In this document: positions 1 to 11,671 of the stretch, in pieces
Position numbering within the stretch: the first letter of the stretch is position 1
Layout of the letters: the number at the start of each line of letters is the position of its first letter
Source: Margaritifera margaritifera
Taxonomy: Eukaryota; Mollusca; Bivalvia; Unionida; Margaritiferidae
NCBI GenBank assembly: GCA_029931535.1
Contig: JAQPZY010001190.1
Location: forward strand, 1,013,001-1,077,000
Direction: 5' to 3'
Length of the DNA: 64,000 nucleotides
Translations under genes and position numbers: made by a program
The notes under the pieces: model-generated
Seen by the model: only the letters and a program-made list of their open reading frames with translations
Database searches by the model: none
What the model was told of the DNA's origin: nothing

Positions 1-75
1 CCTTGAAATCTTATTGCATACCAAAATGTCAGACCAATATGCCTGCATATTTTATCAGAAATTCTTTCTCTCCAG

Positions 76-212
76 GTTTTTTAGCGGATGATCAGAGGCA
101 GTGGTTTATAGACTTCTTTAAGAAGTTGTGTAAAGCTGGGCTTTCAGAGAAGAGTAAAATCAATGCAATGAAAGATATGGAGAAGGAGTCTCCCACCAAA
201 GAAGGAGACGAG
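76..212 (+). CDS. PPP4R4: PPP4R4 exon (HEAT region, first in window)
   Basis: Acceptor is a pyrimidine-rich tract ending tccag at 75; donor is gtgata at 213 (weak but GT). The exon enters in phase 1 (last two bases of a Gly codon) and leaves in phase 0. It encodes GFLADDQRQW, FIDFFKKLCKAGL and a charged end finishing EGDE. This matches the vertebrate PPP4R4 stretch with TPDQHLRFLEFYKKLC. An alternative acceptor lies at 82-83 (ttttttag), but the phase and the alignment favour 76. The open frame continues past the donor to a stop at 249-251; that part is intron. Confidence 0.85.
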
Positions 213-960
213 GTGATACTTCATTATGATATATTTTTACAAGCTTTATAACAGGGTCTATCATGCCTCAGCCCAAGTGATCAGTTGATCAGAGATTGTT
301 AGTAAGGCATAATCAATTCAAAATACAGACCCTGAAATGGTAATTTTACCAAATCTGCATTTCATTTGCATTTAATGTGCATTCATTCAGCATTTCATTT
401 GTTCTGTTTGCATTCCATTCACATTTGCATTTCAGTTCTTATATTATTGTTTATAGTCCCAGAAATGCATTCTGATTTTGCATTGATTGCTTCCAATCAT
501 CATTTCCTTTTGTTTTTCTTCATTTGGAATGCATTTAGTCAGGATTTCCATTTTAGTATTAAATTTAGATAACTTTTGCTTTCGTATCTTGTCTTATTAA
601 AAGTGTGCTTTAATAAAATAGAAATGCATACAATTCTAAAGACACCATTGAATTTCTGATAAATTAACCAACACAACAGCAACTGCAGTAAGTGTTAAAA
701 TTTAGTTGTAGAGTATATGACAGCAAATTTTGTTTCTTATTTCATTTTGTTCAAATAAAAATGGTACCAATACAACTACTGGTGATAGTGGTTGTTAAAA
801 TAATTTCACAGTTTGAAAGTAATGCAAAATTGTCATAATAAAGAATCTGATCCCGGATTATCATGAATAAGGACTTTTGACCATGGTCATTTAGCAGCGA
901 CCTGAAATACAGGTAAATAAATTTTCAAATCCATTAATGGAATGCATTCGCATTTTGTTT
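213..960 (+). other. intron, AT-rich, no gene
   Basis: Intron sequence without coding signal. From 350 to 560 it holds irregular repeats of GCATTT/CATTTG. A similar patch recurs at 4385-4520, so this is probably a degraded minisatellite or dispersed repeat. The open frame over this patch is a by-product of low complexity. Confidence 0.6.
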
Positions 961-964
961 AGCT

Positions 965-1867
965 TTTACATGTCCACCACAAGGCAGAGCATATTATTTT
1001 GTGTTGTCCATCCATCCATCCATGTGTCTGTTACCAATTTCATTTCTGCACAATAACTTGAGTTGTCTGCCATGTTCAGTTACCAGACTTTATGGCCGTC
1101 ATGTATTTTGGGTAGGGATGAACCCTATTGATTTGGGGTCAAAAGGTCAAAGGTTGAGGTCAGTGTGACTGAAAGAAGAAAAATGGTTTCTGCACAATAA
1201 CTCGTGGATAGCTTACCATTGGGGTAAGGAAGAAGCCTATCAATTTTGGTGTCGAAAGATCAAAGGTCAAGATCACTGTGACTGAAAGAAGACAAGGTTT
1301 CTGCACAATAACTTGAGTTCTTCACAATCTACAGTTAGCAGACTTTGTGGATGGCTTACACTTAGGCTAAGAAAGAACCCTATCAACTTTGGGGTCAAAA
1401 GTTCAAAGGTCAAGTCACTCAGACTGAAAGAAGACATAGTTTCTACACAGTAATATTAGTTTTACATTGCATATCAGAACCAAAATGGTATCTGCACAGT
1501 TACCAAACTTAATGGATGGATTGCACTTGGGCTAAGAAAAAACCCCATTACCTTTGGGGTCAAACGGTGAAAGAAGAGAAATGGTTTCAGCACAATAGCT
1601 TTAGTTCCATTTCACAGACCTGGACCAAATGTTGTGGATAGCTTGCACTTGGTGTAATGAAGAATCCTGTTGATTTTGCAGAGGTCAAAAGTCAAAGTCA
1701 CATACTGAAAGTAGAAAAATGGTTTCTGCACCCAAGTTTCAGTTGTCAGCCATTTGCCATCACCCAAATTTGTGGATAACTTACATGTTTGGTAAGAAAG
1801 AAACCTTTTTATTTTGGGATCACAATGTCCAAGGTAAAGGTCACTTTGAAAGAAGAAAATTTATTTT
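965..1867 (+). repeat. GGTCAAAGGTCA-type interspersed repeat, tandem core (5' part)
   Basis: Begins near ccaccacaaggcagagcat and holds about seven degenerate units of roughly 120-140 bp. Each unit has 'tttctgcacaataactt', 'ttgtggatggcttac', 'ttggggtcaaaaggtcaaaggtca' and 'gactgaaagaaga'. The same family, starting with a related aagcagagcatatcat, returns at 47697-48415. More units at 3970-4260 suggest one element split by the repeat at 1868-3960. Such repeats are common in molluscan genomes. Confidence 0.75.
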
Positions 1868-3960
1868 TACTCCACAGGTCATAGACCTGAAGAGCTTATG
1901 GGATATCCTGTTGTCCGTTATCTGATATCAGTCCGTTAGCACAAGTTTGTTATCACTGCTTCTCCTAAACTACTTGGAGGATTGCCATGAAACTTTGCAC
2001 ACACATTCACACATTCATCCCAAGGTCTAGTTGGTTCTAAGTGCTGCTCAGACATCCATTATGGACACCACAGCAGCCATCTTGAAAATCTTGTTATTGT
2101 TACTCCTCCTGAATATGTGGTCATATCAACGTGGGTTTTTCACTAAAAGACTTCTTATGATGTCTTGTTTGTTCTAGATAAAAATGTTGTTGATCTGACA
2201 TCCAATAGAGCTACCACAACAGCCATCTTGAAAATCTTGTTATTGCTACTCCTCCTGAATGGAAAGTCATATTGACATAGGGTTTTCACCAGGCTTCATA
2301 TGATGTGTAGTTGGTCCTCAATGAACATGGTACCGCTTGGACTTCCAATATGGCCACCACAGCAGCCATCTTGAAAATCTTGTTATCGCTACACCTCCTG
2401 AATGTGTGGTTATATCAATATGGGGTTTTAAGCAAAAGATTTCTTATCATGTCTGGTTGGTCTTAAATGAATATTGTGCTAATCTGATATCTAATATGGC
2501 CACAGCAGAGGCTGTTTTGACAATCTAATTGATACTCCTCTTAGATGGAAAGTCATATTGATATTTGGTTTTCACCAGAAGACTTATTATGATGTCTCTT
2601 TGGTTCTAACTGAAAATGGTGCTGCTCAGACATCCAATATGGCCACCACAGCGGCCATCTTAAAAATCTTGTTGTTGCTACTCTGCCTGAATGTATGGTC
2701 ATATCAACATGGGATTTTCACTGAAAGACTTCTTATGATTTATAGTTGGTTCAAGATAAAAATGGTGCCAATGTGACATCCAATATGGCTAACACAACAG
2801 CCATCTTGAAAATCTTGTTATTGTTACTCCTTCTGAACAGACAGTCATATTGACATGGGGTTTTCACTAGAAGACTTCATATGATGTCTAGTTGGTCCTA
2901 AATGAAAATGGTTCTGCTTGGACATCCAGTATGGCCACCAAAGCAGCCATCTTGAAAATCTTGTTATCGTAACTCCTCCTGAATGAATGGTCATATCAAC
3001 ATGGGGTTTTCACTAAAAGACTTCTTATTATATCCAGTTGGTCTTAAGTGAATATTGTACTAATTTGATATCCAGTGTGGCCACCACAGTGGCCATCTTG
3101 ACAATCTTATTGCTACTCCTCCTGGATGGAAAGTCATATTGACATTGGGTTTTCAACAGAAGACATCTTACAATGTCTAGTTGTTATTAAATGAAAATGG
3201 TGCCTATCTGATATCTAGTATGGCACAGTGGGAGTCATCTTGAAAATCATGTTATTGCTACTCCGCATACTCCCCATAGAAAGTAATATTGACATGGGAT
3301 TTTCACCAGAAGACTAATTATGGTATCTTGTTGGTCCTAAATAAAATCTGCTGATATGACCTCGTATATGTCCACCATGGCAGCCAGCTTGTAAATCTTC
3401 TTGTTGTTACTCCTTTTAAATAGAAATCATATCGACATGGGGTTTTCACCAGAAGACTTCTTATAGTGTCTAGTTGGTCCTGAATGAAAACGGTTCTCCT
3501 TGGACATTCAATATGGCTGATACAGAGGCCAGCTTAAAAATCTTGTTATTGCTACTCCTCCTGAATGGATGGTCATATCAACATAGGATTTTAACCAAAA
3601 GACTTCTTAAGATGTCTGGTTGGTCTTAAATGAAGATGGTACACCGCAGACATCCAGTATGGCTGCCACAATGAACATAGAGAAAATCTTGTCACTAGTT
3701 GTCCTGAATGGATGGTCATATTGGCATTGGGTTTTCAACAAATGTCTTTTAATGGTGTCTTTGACCTAAATGAAAATGGTGCCAATTTCACATACATCCA
3801 ATATGGCTGCCATAGTAGCTAATTTGAAAATCTTATCATGGAAGAATATCAGAGATGGTTACAACACTTAGCAGTTAAAAAGAAGAAATGGTTTCATCTT
3901 GAATTCCTGGAAATTTATTTCGGACAGTAGAGTGTTTGTCTTTTCGAAGGACTCTTGTGG
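1868..3960 (+). repeat. tandem-core interspersed repeat, copy 1 (about 13 units)
   Basis: Head is ggtcatagacctgaagagc, followed by ttatgggat.tcctgttgtcc. The body is a degenerate tandem array with a unit of about 143-145 bp: 'aatatggccaccacagcagc', 'catcttgaaaatcttgttat', 'tgctactcctcctgaatgg' and 'ttttcaccagaagacttctt'. The tail has gaattcctggaaatt and a short palindrome around ttcgaaggactc. Three more copies in this window share head, core and tail (17231, 22966, 61261). Confidence 0.85.
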
Positions 3961-3969
3961 CATGATACA

Positions 3970-4260
3970 TTTAGTACCTTGACCTCCCCAAAAAGTGAAT
4001 GGAGGTATAGAAGAGGTCTATTGATTTGGGTGTTGGAAGGTCAAAGGTCATTGTGACTGACAGAAAATTTGGGTTTTCCAGAATAACTTTTATTCTAGAG
4101 TAAGTTCCTTGACCAAACTTTGTGGATGGCAGTCACTTAAGGTAATATAAAAACCTACAATTCTGGGGTGTAAATGTCAAAGGTCACAGTCATGGTAAAT
4201 CTAATAAGATAATGGTTTCTTCACATTAGGTTTAATTCAAGACAATACCTTGACCAAATG
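3970..4260 (+). repeat. GGTCAAAGGTCA-type repeat (3' part)
   Basis: Two to three further units of the family at 965-1867 (ggaaggtcaaaggtca, ttgtggatggcagtcac). The interruption by the tandem-core repeat suggests a nested insertion. Confidence 0.6.
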
Positions 4261-4602
4261 TCTGCATCATTGAGACCCAATGATGACTAATCTCTCAAAT
4301 CAACCATACTGTACTATTGCCTACATAGAGGACTATTAAACACGGGGCAGGCGTATAATGTGCCATTCACAGTATTCTTGTTTATCATTTAATGTTTTGT
4401 ACTTTGCATTTGCAATCTCCTTGTCTATCAAATTGCATTCATCATTTTGTTTGCCTTCATTTTGCATTTCATTTGCATTCATTCTGCATTCTGCTTGCAT
4501 ACCATTTTCATTTTGCAGGTAAAATTAACTGTTTCAAGGTCTGTAGAATTGTATGCATGCTTTTTTATGCCCTCGCCATGTTATGTTGTGAGCATATATT
4601 TT
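4261..4602 (+). other. intron, GCATTT-rich patch
   Basis: No gene. Positions 4385-4520 repeat the irregular CATTTTGCATTTCATTTG pattern seen at 350-560. Confidence 0.5.
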
Positions 4603-4822
4603 TACCATATATACTCGCTTATAAGTCGAGTCCAACTGCAAACTGCCTGGACCCTGATCTGCCATTGCATAATGCATTGGCAGATCTGAGTCTATGCAGT
4701 TTGTTAAGAGTAATCATTTGAACAAATAACATAGACCCTGATCTGCTGGTGCATTATGCAATGGCAGATCAGGGTCTGTGTTGTTTGCAGTTGACTCTAC
4801 TTACAAGCAAGTATATATAGTA
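4603..4822. mobile_element. double-hairpin MITE, copy 1
   Basis: Ends are inverted repeats with core atatactcgcttataa and its complement at 4805-4820, bordered by TA. Inside are two successive hairpins whose arms share CATAGACCCNGATCTGC-type sequence, with the AACTGC arm pair first and the AACAAC pair second. Confidence 0.85.
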
Positions 4823-5743
4823 TCAATGTCCATCTGTTTGTCACATCATGTCATTTTACATCATGTTTATCACAGAATTCATTTATGCTTAATAATTTTT
4901 AAAGGACTTAATGGATTGAAACGAAATTTTGTACTCAACCTCATATTCTGAAGACCTGGGTCAAGTTTTATTTTCAACATTTTCTGGCAAAATTTCATCA
5001 TGTTTAGCCCCTGTTTGACGTACACCTTTTTCTTTGCAATTTAATCCAAGTTTACTTCAGTTGCACCAGTTTTAGCAAAGGACATCTGTGTTCTATGGAC
5101 ACGGGTGGTGTGACAAATAATTAAAAAAAAGTAAAGATTGGTTGGAAAATTCAAACAACCAAGGGTAGAGTTATGATTTTCCATAATTGAATACAAAATG
5201 ATACAAGTTTCCTTTTTAAACTGTTCAACTATTTCAGATGAAATCTTCCGCATAAAGGAAAATATGTAAATAAAAGCTTCAAACAGCAGAGCTTCCATTA
5301 TTTAGATCAACCCATGTGCCAAATACATGATGCACAACAAATGTGTCAGTAAACCATTCAGTTTTCTGGGATATGAGCAACTTAACCAAGTGTGTGAAAA
5401 TGATTGCCACTGAAAAATAGCTAAAATATCTTCACTGATTCAAATTAATTGTTGATCGGTTCTGATGAACCACTCATCAATGTTTAAATTTCAACTGAAA
5501 CCCAATACTAACAGATACATTTCTAGTTGCATGCTTCGTATGAATGAGGTGATAATTGCATTTCAAACATGCAAGATGCATACATTTCAGTATAATACCT
5601 ATTTGTCAGTTGGAGAAGACAAATAAAAATTATGGTTGAGAAGTAGTCATCAGTAGTATATTTTAGTACGTGGGTGGAGGAAAAGATGTAGATACTGCTG
5701 TATTACAATATGGTGGCTGCCTTGCTAGAGTTTTTGACAAATA
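4823..5743 (+). other. intron, no recognisable feature
   Basis: AT-rich sequence. An 85-codon minus-strand frame at 5041-5298 has no recognisable domain and no splice or promoter context; I treat it as chance. Confidence 0.4.
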
Positions 5744-5964
5744 TACCGTATATACTCATGTATAAACCTGGTCCAAATGCAAACAACATAGACCCTGATC
5801 TGCCATCGCATAACAGGCTGGCAGATTAGGGTCTATGTTGTTTGCTCTATTGATTAGTCCTTACAAACTGCATAGACCCAGATCTGCCAGCGCACTATGC
5901 GACAGCAGATCTGGATCTATGCAATTTGAAGTTGGTATTGGATTATACATGAGTATATACAGTA
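5744..5964. mobile_element. double-hairpin MITE, copy 2
   Basis: TA-bordered inverted termini (accgtatatactcatgtata and its complement) around the AACAAC hairpin, linker ctattgattagtcctta, and the AACTGC hairpin. Orientation is opposite to the copy at 4603. Confidence 0.85.
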
Positions 5965-6500
5965 TCTCTACATAATGTACATTTCAAGTACAGCTCTGTC
6001 ATCAGAGTGCTTTACAAAAAATCATTTAATAATAAGGTTAAGTGTTTGAAATGTTTTGTCTAGGCTGACCAGATTGAAGATTTTTTTCCACATTGCCCAA
6101 ATTGTGTTACTTTTCATTATTTATGGCGGAAATAACAATATTTGAAGATTATTTTTAAAGAAATATTTATGCAATTGAGAAAAATTATGTTTTGCTTCTG
6201 TTCTGGTTTCAGTATCAAGTTTCTTTTTAATATAAATCATTTTGCTGCAAATTTTTTCAATTCATTTACAGAAGTGGAAGGAAAAGATATTTTGAAGATC
6301 ATCTAAAAGAAATTGAACTGAAAGGATCTTTCAAAATCCAGGGTCTATTCTAGCAGTGTGATTGAAGGATTCATGTAAAGTTCTTAAAGATGGTGACAAA
6401 AATTGACTGAATGAAAAATAATCTGGCATCTGCAACCCCTACCATTGTTTACCTTGTTAAATCTCATTAACCATGTCTTGTGGCATGTTTTGGCAAAAAA
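5965..6500 (+). other. intron, no recognisable feature
   Basis: AT-rich; nothing supported apart from poly-A/T stretches. Confidence 0.4.
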
Positions 6501-6969
6501 AGTGTTAAAAAGTCATCTGCTTGCTAAGAAGGAAGTCAGTGGAGAGTGGTCTCCCACTTGAATAGAGGAATAGGCACCAAATCCTGTCATTCATTGGTTA
6601 CTGTTTACACTCATCCCAGCAACCCAGAGCCCAGAATTTGTTTCCCAAGAGGCACAGAGGAATAAACCCTCCTCAAAACCCTACTCCTTGATGAGGCACC
6701 AGTTCTAAGAAGATGTGATAAGAAATGTGGAGGGAAGGACAGGTTTATGCCCATTTTCTCTCCTTTGCAACCTTCCCATAGAAAATGATGTTTTGCTCAT
6801 GTTGTCCTTTTCAGACACCCTATTGCAGGGAAGACTTCCAACACTTTACCATAGGATGGGAGAGACTCTGCCTCAGCTTCCTGTGGTCCTGTAAATTGTC
6901 TTGCAGAACCTCCAGATCACATTCCTTGACCCTCCCCCACTGTCAGCGGCCTCTTCACTACAGATATCC

Positions 6970-8300
6970 CCAGAGACCCATACAAGGCAGACATTCTGCA
7001 GCAGGAAATAAACACTCTCCTCACAAAAAGGGTGGTAGACCTCAAAGATGTACGCCTTCGTATTACCATTCACAGGTCTTCCTGGAAAGTCCTGAGGTTC
7101 GCTTTCAGGGACACTGTATACTAGTTCAGGGCACTCCTCTTTGGACAGAATCACAGTTCCTGGGACATCCTAAGAATCATTGGCAGAATTGTGCCAAACT
7201 TCAGAACCATCTCCACAGCCATGATATCAAACTAAGTGGCCAACATTCTTCAAAATCACATGTTGAGCAATCTTTTGTACCAATACGCTCTTGCTTCACC
7301 TTGGATTACTTGTCAGTAAGTCTCAGCATTTCAGTTTTCGGATATGGAGTTCAAAACCCCTTTGAATGGAGTTGGTCTCCCTCGAGAATCTGCCTTGAAG
7401 ATCATCTCAGTGGTGTCTTCTGTATGTTGATAGAGTTGAATTAGCCTGTGAATTTTTTGCCTTTTTTGTCTTCTCAATGCAGCCACAGAATTTCTCATTC
7501 TGGATTGCTTGTTCATGAGACCCATGCAGATGGTCCTTCTATCCCAGTGATGGCCAAAACTTTGCCCACTTGACCAAATGATAAAAGTTTTGGACTACAT
7601 GACATCCCTTCTCAGCAAATTAGAGGACCTTGCTTGACTTACTGCTGGCATCTCTTTGCCGGATCAACCACTGGAAATCATGATCTGCACAGTCATGAGA
7701 ATGACTGGCTGGGGTACCCATCTGCTGCTTTCCTTTCAAGAAGTGAGCAGAATTTGGTCCTATTAGGATTTCTCCATGCACATCAGTGACCTTCACTTGT
7801 GGCAGTAGATGTTATCTGGAAAGAACATCCTGATTATTTCTGACAACTCAACTACTGTCAGTTATCTCAAAAGACGGGAATAAAGTTTCCAGATCTCTGC
7901 TTTCCTGTTTGGGATTTTCTCAGATGGTGTCATCATTGACAAATCCACATTCAAGTCAGCAACATCCCAGGCAGGCTCTGTGTCTTTGTGGACTCGCTAT
8001 TCAGATGTGGAATCAACTGATTCCATTAGAATCATCCATTCACTACTTTTTACTGTCAAATTTGCACCTGCTTGTGTTGACTTCTTGTGGACCTCTTTGT
8101 GATGAGGTTGAATGCCAATCTCTGATCCTTCATCTCAACAGTGCCAGATCCAAAAATCTGGGCAATCAATACCCTTTCACTAAAGTGAAACCATCTTAAT
8201 GCATATGCCTTTCCCCCAACCTGTTTGATTGTCAAGGTAATTCAGAAAGTGAGGGAATCCGAGTTCTGGCTGATTCTGACTGCTCCCATCAAATAGGATA
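6970..8300 (+). pseudogene. DIRS reverse transcriptase / RNase H, broken
   Basis: Protein similarity is scattered over three frames with in-frame stops. In the best frame around 8090-8293, VDLFVMRLNANL, PKIWAINTLSL and NAYAFPPTCLIVKVIQKVRE follow the RNase H-side consensus of DIRS polyproteins. The RT catalytic box is not visible; the deletion near 7050 may have removed upstream RT motifs. The 219-codon open frame at 6785-7444 is mostly out of frame with these matches and is not a gene. Confidence 0.7.
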
Positions 8301-8385
8301 AACATGAGTCAACAACTTCCTGAGTCTAGTAGCAGAGATTCTCAGGAAAATCCAGCCTTCTTCTCACCTGCTGAAAAAAACATAC

Positions 8386-8452
8386 ATGCAGGTTTTCCTT
8401 CCCAACCCAGAAATGCATGCAGGTTTTCCTTCCCAACCCAGAACTACTGAAC
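8386..8452 (+). repeat. short tandem duplication inside DIRS relic
   Basis: A unit of about 33 bp containing catgcaggttttccttccc occurs twice in direct succession, almost unchanged, in otherwise single-copy sequence. Confidence 0.8.
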
Positions 8453-9210
8453 CTGCATGCCTGACTCATATCCGACAAACCATTAGAGAGAAACATTTAT
8501 GTAAACAAGTGGTGGACAGAATTGCTTGGGCAAAAAGTTCACCACTTTGAAAGGCTATCGAGTCTTCTCCCAGTGATGCAAGCAGAAAAACATCTCACCT
8601 TTAAAAGACTCAGTACCAGAAATGACTAACTTCCTCCTGTGGCTTTTCGAGTTAGCCCCAGTCACAATCAAGAGCTAACATTCCACGAATTCAGACATGT
8701 TTCACCATCATGGATGGGAGGACATTCACCAGAACAAAGTACTCTCTGACCTTCTAGCAAATTTTAATTTGTCTTGATGAAAGGCCTTGGAGTTTTGTTC
8801 AAAGTGGAACCTACCATGGGTTCTGACTTGGTTGAACAAGGCAGTCTTCCAACCAGTCTTGAGGTTTACTGACTCATCTTTGTTATATAACATGCTTCCT
8901 AGTCACTCTATCCTCAGTAGGCAGACTCAGTGAAATTTGTGCCTTATTGATCAACATAAACTTTCTGCAGTTTTACCTCAATAGTTCAGTTTCTGTTATG
9001 ACAGACCCTGGTTTAATTGCTAAGAACAGGTTCCTGCTCATGGGAAATCAGTCTTTTGTCTTGAAACTGTTGCTTTCTTTGGACCATTCTTCCCATGTGT
9101 GTCTTCAGGACCCCATTATGGCATTGAAGTGGTACCTGAAGCATACTGAGTTGATCAGTGGAGTGAGATCTCGATTGTCTTACCACTTGAGGAAGTAGAT
9201 AGAGGATATT

Positions 9211-9355
9211 TTCTTTTCCTACGTTAATACCGGATATATTTCATTGTGTGGTACAAAAAACGTGATGTTTTAACACATGGCGAAGCCACGCGTTAAAATA
9301 TATCGTTTTTGGTACCACAAGATGAAATATATCCGGTATTAACGCAGGAAAAGAC
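9211..9355. repeat. long palindrome (fold-back), GATATATTTCAT family
   Basis: Arms of about 50 bp (9211-9262 and 9304-9355) are nearly perfect inverted repeats, including taataccggatatatttcat and its complement, around a 41-bp spacer. A related but diverged palindrome is at 24215-24308. Probably a fold-back element or MITE family. Confidence 0.8.
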
Positions 9356-9364
9356 AAGTTTCCT

Positions 9365-9990
9365 TTTATTATATACCAAAGTTTCTCCAGAATCGAAGTT
9401 TAGAAGATTGAACTCACTATTCAGCACCACACTCCACCCCCACCCACCCCTTTTTTCATAAATTCACCTCACTTTCATAGGTTGGTTATATAAATATCAG
9501 TGACTTAAGATAGCGGTATGATTGGGTTTACCTAATCCGTCGCAGTAAATTATATTTTTGACATTTTGTAAACTATGTGATCATATTGACCATAAAGCAA
9601 GTCCGATTCATCAATGCATCAAAGCGGGTTTATCATTGTTGTCATAGAAGTAGGGGGAAATAACTTTATAGAGACGCGAATGGCGTCGACTCAAATTTCA
9701 TCAGCAAAATTTAATTTCCATGTCTGAAATGTAATGCAGTTTCTATTTATTTGTTCTAGCTCACAAAGTGCTCGTTTTTGTTGCTGCAGGTATAACTTCT
9801 GTAGGGACACACAATCCAGCGTCGCATGGCATGATAGGAAATCTTATATTTTCACATGTGAAAATATAAGGATATATTTTTCACATGTGAAAATATAGGA
9901 ATGAAAAAATATGAAAATTATTTTGCCAAAAAGTTTCTATATTTCACACTAAAGTATATAATAAAGAATGATATTTCAGCTCAGGCTCTT
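9365..9990 (+). other. intron; small palindromes at 9846-9900
   Basis: No gene. Two consecutive copies of attttcacatgtgaaaatat (each self-complementary) lie at about 9847-9896. A C-rich stretch (cccacccacccc) is at 9436-9450. Confidence 0.5.
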
Positions 9991-10027
9991 TCATCCTAAA
10001 TCAGCTGGGTTATCTGTTCAGCTTCAT

Positions 10028-10490
10028 TTTTTTTTTTTTTCATTTCTCTTGTAACCTTGCTGGTCGTAGGGGCGCCACTGATGACTTTGTGACAATCTCT
10101 CTCCATTTCGCCCTGTTTTCCACTGCTCTTTGGGACTTTGCAAAGTCCATGCCTGTCCACTCTTTGATATTGTCTTCCCATCTCTTCTTCTGTCTGCCTC
10201 GTTTTCTCTTTCCTCTCACTGTGCCCTGTAGGATTGTCTTTGACAAGCTAGTTGAGCGTGAGACATGACCATACCATCTTAGTTTGCGTTTCTTTACAGT
10301 GGTGAGCAGATCTTCATAAGGTCCAATTGCACCTTGGATTTTAGTGCGCACCTCCGCATTGGAGACGTGGTCTAAGTATGAGATTTTCAGGATCCTTCGA
10401 TAACATCTCATCTCTAAGGCATGGATTCTTCTCTCTAATTCTGCTGTTAGGGTCCATGTCTCATATGCATATAGGATGTTCAGCTTGCAA
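10028..10490 (-). mobile_element. 5'-truncated LINE (non-LTR retrotransposon)
   Basis: The minus strand encodes the C-terminal end of a LINE reverse transcriptase ORF and then a poly-A run (T tract at about 10028-10042 on plus). The 3'-anchored, 5'-truncated form is typical of LINE insertion. The clade is not decided; the sequence resembles the widespread 'YxxETWTLT...GRQKKRWEDNIKEWT' family in invertebrates. Confidence 0.8.
10040..10484 (-). pseudogene. LINE reverse transcriptase C-terminal fragment
   Basis: About 148 codons open on the minus strand: YAYETWTLTAELERRIHALE, then CYRRILKISYLDHV, KKRKLRWYGHVSRS, KTILQGTVRGKRKRGRQKKR, WEDNIKEWTGMDFAKSQRA and a final SSVAPLRPARLQEK. These are hallmarks of the region after the RT palm/thumb in non-LTR elements. 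The frame extends upstream to 10606, but the first about 40 residues look unrelated. No catalytic RT motifs remain, so it cannot be active. Confidence 0.8.
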
Positions 10491-10494
10491 GTAG

Positions 10495-11304
10495 CTAACC
10501 CAAGACCAAAAGAATTCCTTACATATATTGGCATATGGGTTAGGGCCATCATCATCAGCATGGCAGTCAAAAAAAACTTCTGCATGACTGACATAATTCC
10601 AGCCATGAAATGGAGGTCTGAGATGATGTTCCTATGCTCAGAGACCTTTCATCCTCGAGAACTCAATTCAACCTGGTGGGACCTATATCAGCAGCACAAC
10701 AGGCTACCATCCCAAGTCACTCAGCAGTTTTATAATGATGCAGGCTACTCTGCTCCCTTTGGATTTGCAGAAAAAAATCTTTTCTCAAGAGTACATCCAT
10801 TCATTCATCTGTGCTAACTCTAGCTAGCCCAAATCTCACATGGGACTCAAAGCTGCTTTGCACAAGTTAGGAAACCAGAGCCCTGGTTGACTCGGAGGTA
10901 AGGCGATATGACTTCCGCCACCTTGTACCAATTTTGATGTATTGTGACTGGATAATGTATTTGAAGAAGAAATCAATTTTTTTAGTAAAATATGTTTTTT
11001 TTTTATAATACTTACCTGATCATACACTCTCCCAAGCCCTCCCCAACAGTTACATCCCTGGAAAAGCTTGCTCTTCTGCTCCAGTAGTAACTGCCAATTG
11101 ACGGATTTGTCATCAGTCCCTGTATCCATGGTGAGACCACTTTTTTCAGACTTTTCTTCTCAGAAAGTTGATGATGTTTTAGCACTTTCATTGCTACAAC
11201 AAACCAAAAGAGGTGGTTAATGTCTTTTTTAACGGGGCTGATTTTGTGAGATAGTAAATGTTCAGGATATTTGCTGTGTTTAAAAAAACTCACTTTTCTT
11301 CCAG
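10495..11304 (+). other. intron, unidentified, possibly a retroelement terminus
   Basis: No supported gene. The stretch around 10990-11130 (aatacttacctgatcataca, ctcccaagccctccccaaca) looks like the leader or terminal repeat of a DIRS or other retroelement, but I found no partner copy here. Plus-strand and minus-strand frames in this stretch show no domain I can name. Confidence 0.3.
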
Positions 11305-11382
11305 CTTCCTGTTCAACCGGATATGCTGGAGAAGGAACATCGCTTTGTAGAAACAAGAAAAAATTGTGCATTTAATTTTCCT
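11305..11382 (+). CDS. PPP4R4: PPP4R4 exon, RKNCAFNFP motif
   Basis: 78 nt, 26 codons, phase 0 to 0. Acceptor cttttcttccag, donor gtaagt. It encodes LPVQPDMLEKEHRFVETRKN followed by CAFNFP. The RKNCA(F/Y)NFP block is a conserved signature of PPP4R4, matched in human by RKNCAYNFP. It joins in frame to the exon ending at 212 across an 11.1 kb intron packed with repeats. Confidence 0.93.
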
Positions 11383-11671
11383 GTAAGTTGCATGCAGAAA
11401 GGAATAACTTTTTTTAACATACAGATTTTAAGTATTGTAGTACACAAGACGTACCTTTTACTTTATTGTGGAGATCTGTTATTATTCAGCAGAATAAAAA
11501 TCAAAATTATGCAACTATCACAATGATGAAATTCATTGTATCTGGCAAAGAGATTTTCTTTTTATCTACTCATTAAATATTGTCTGTATATATCTGGATG
11601 AACCTGTCTGTATTTGCTTTCTTTTAGTCGAAAATATATTTTTTCAGTTCATTTATCCGTTATTGTATATA

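Larger units (their letters stand above)
6500..9205 (+). mobile_element. DIRS-type retrotransposon relic, copy 1
   Basis: A decayed plus-strand DIRS element. Recognisable in order: RT fragment near 6970-7160 (ADILQQEINTLLTKRVVDLK running straight into a palm-like RSSWKVLRFAF...FRALLFG), which suggests an internal deletion; a block near 7480-7530 (MRPMQMVLL); an RNase H-like region around 7680-8300 (TGWGTHLL, ISDNSTTVSYLKR, VDLFVMRLNANL, TVPDPKIWAINTLSLK, AYAFPPTCLIVKVIQKVRES); and part of the tyrosine recombinase around 8995-9190 (LIAKNRFLL, ALKWYLKHTEL). Many stops and frameshifts. The first about 470 bp and both ends are uncertain. Confidence 0.75.

Noticed and set aside
6785..7444. 219-codon plus-strand frame as a gene
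   Set aside because: The recognisable DIRS protein pieces lie in other frames of the same strand; this frame shows no domain.
10476..10817. Frame with STWWDLYQQHNRLP, reminiscent of a peptidyl-dipeptidase
   Set aside because: The resemblance does not extend beyond a few residues, and the frame begins within the antisense of a LINE.
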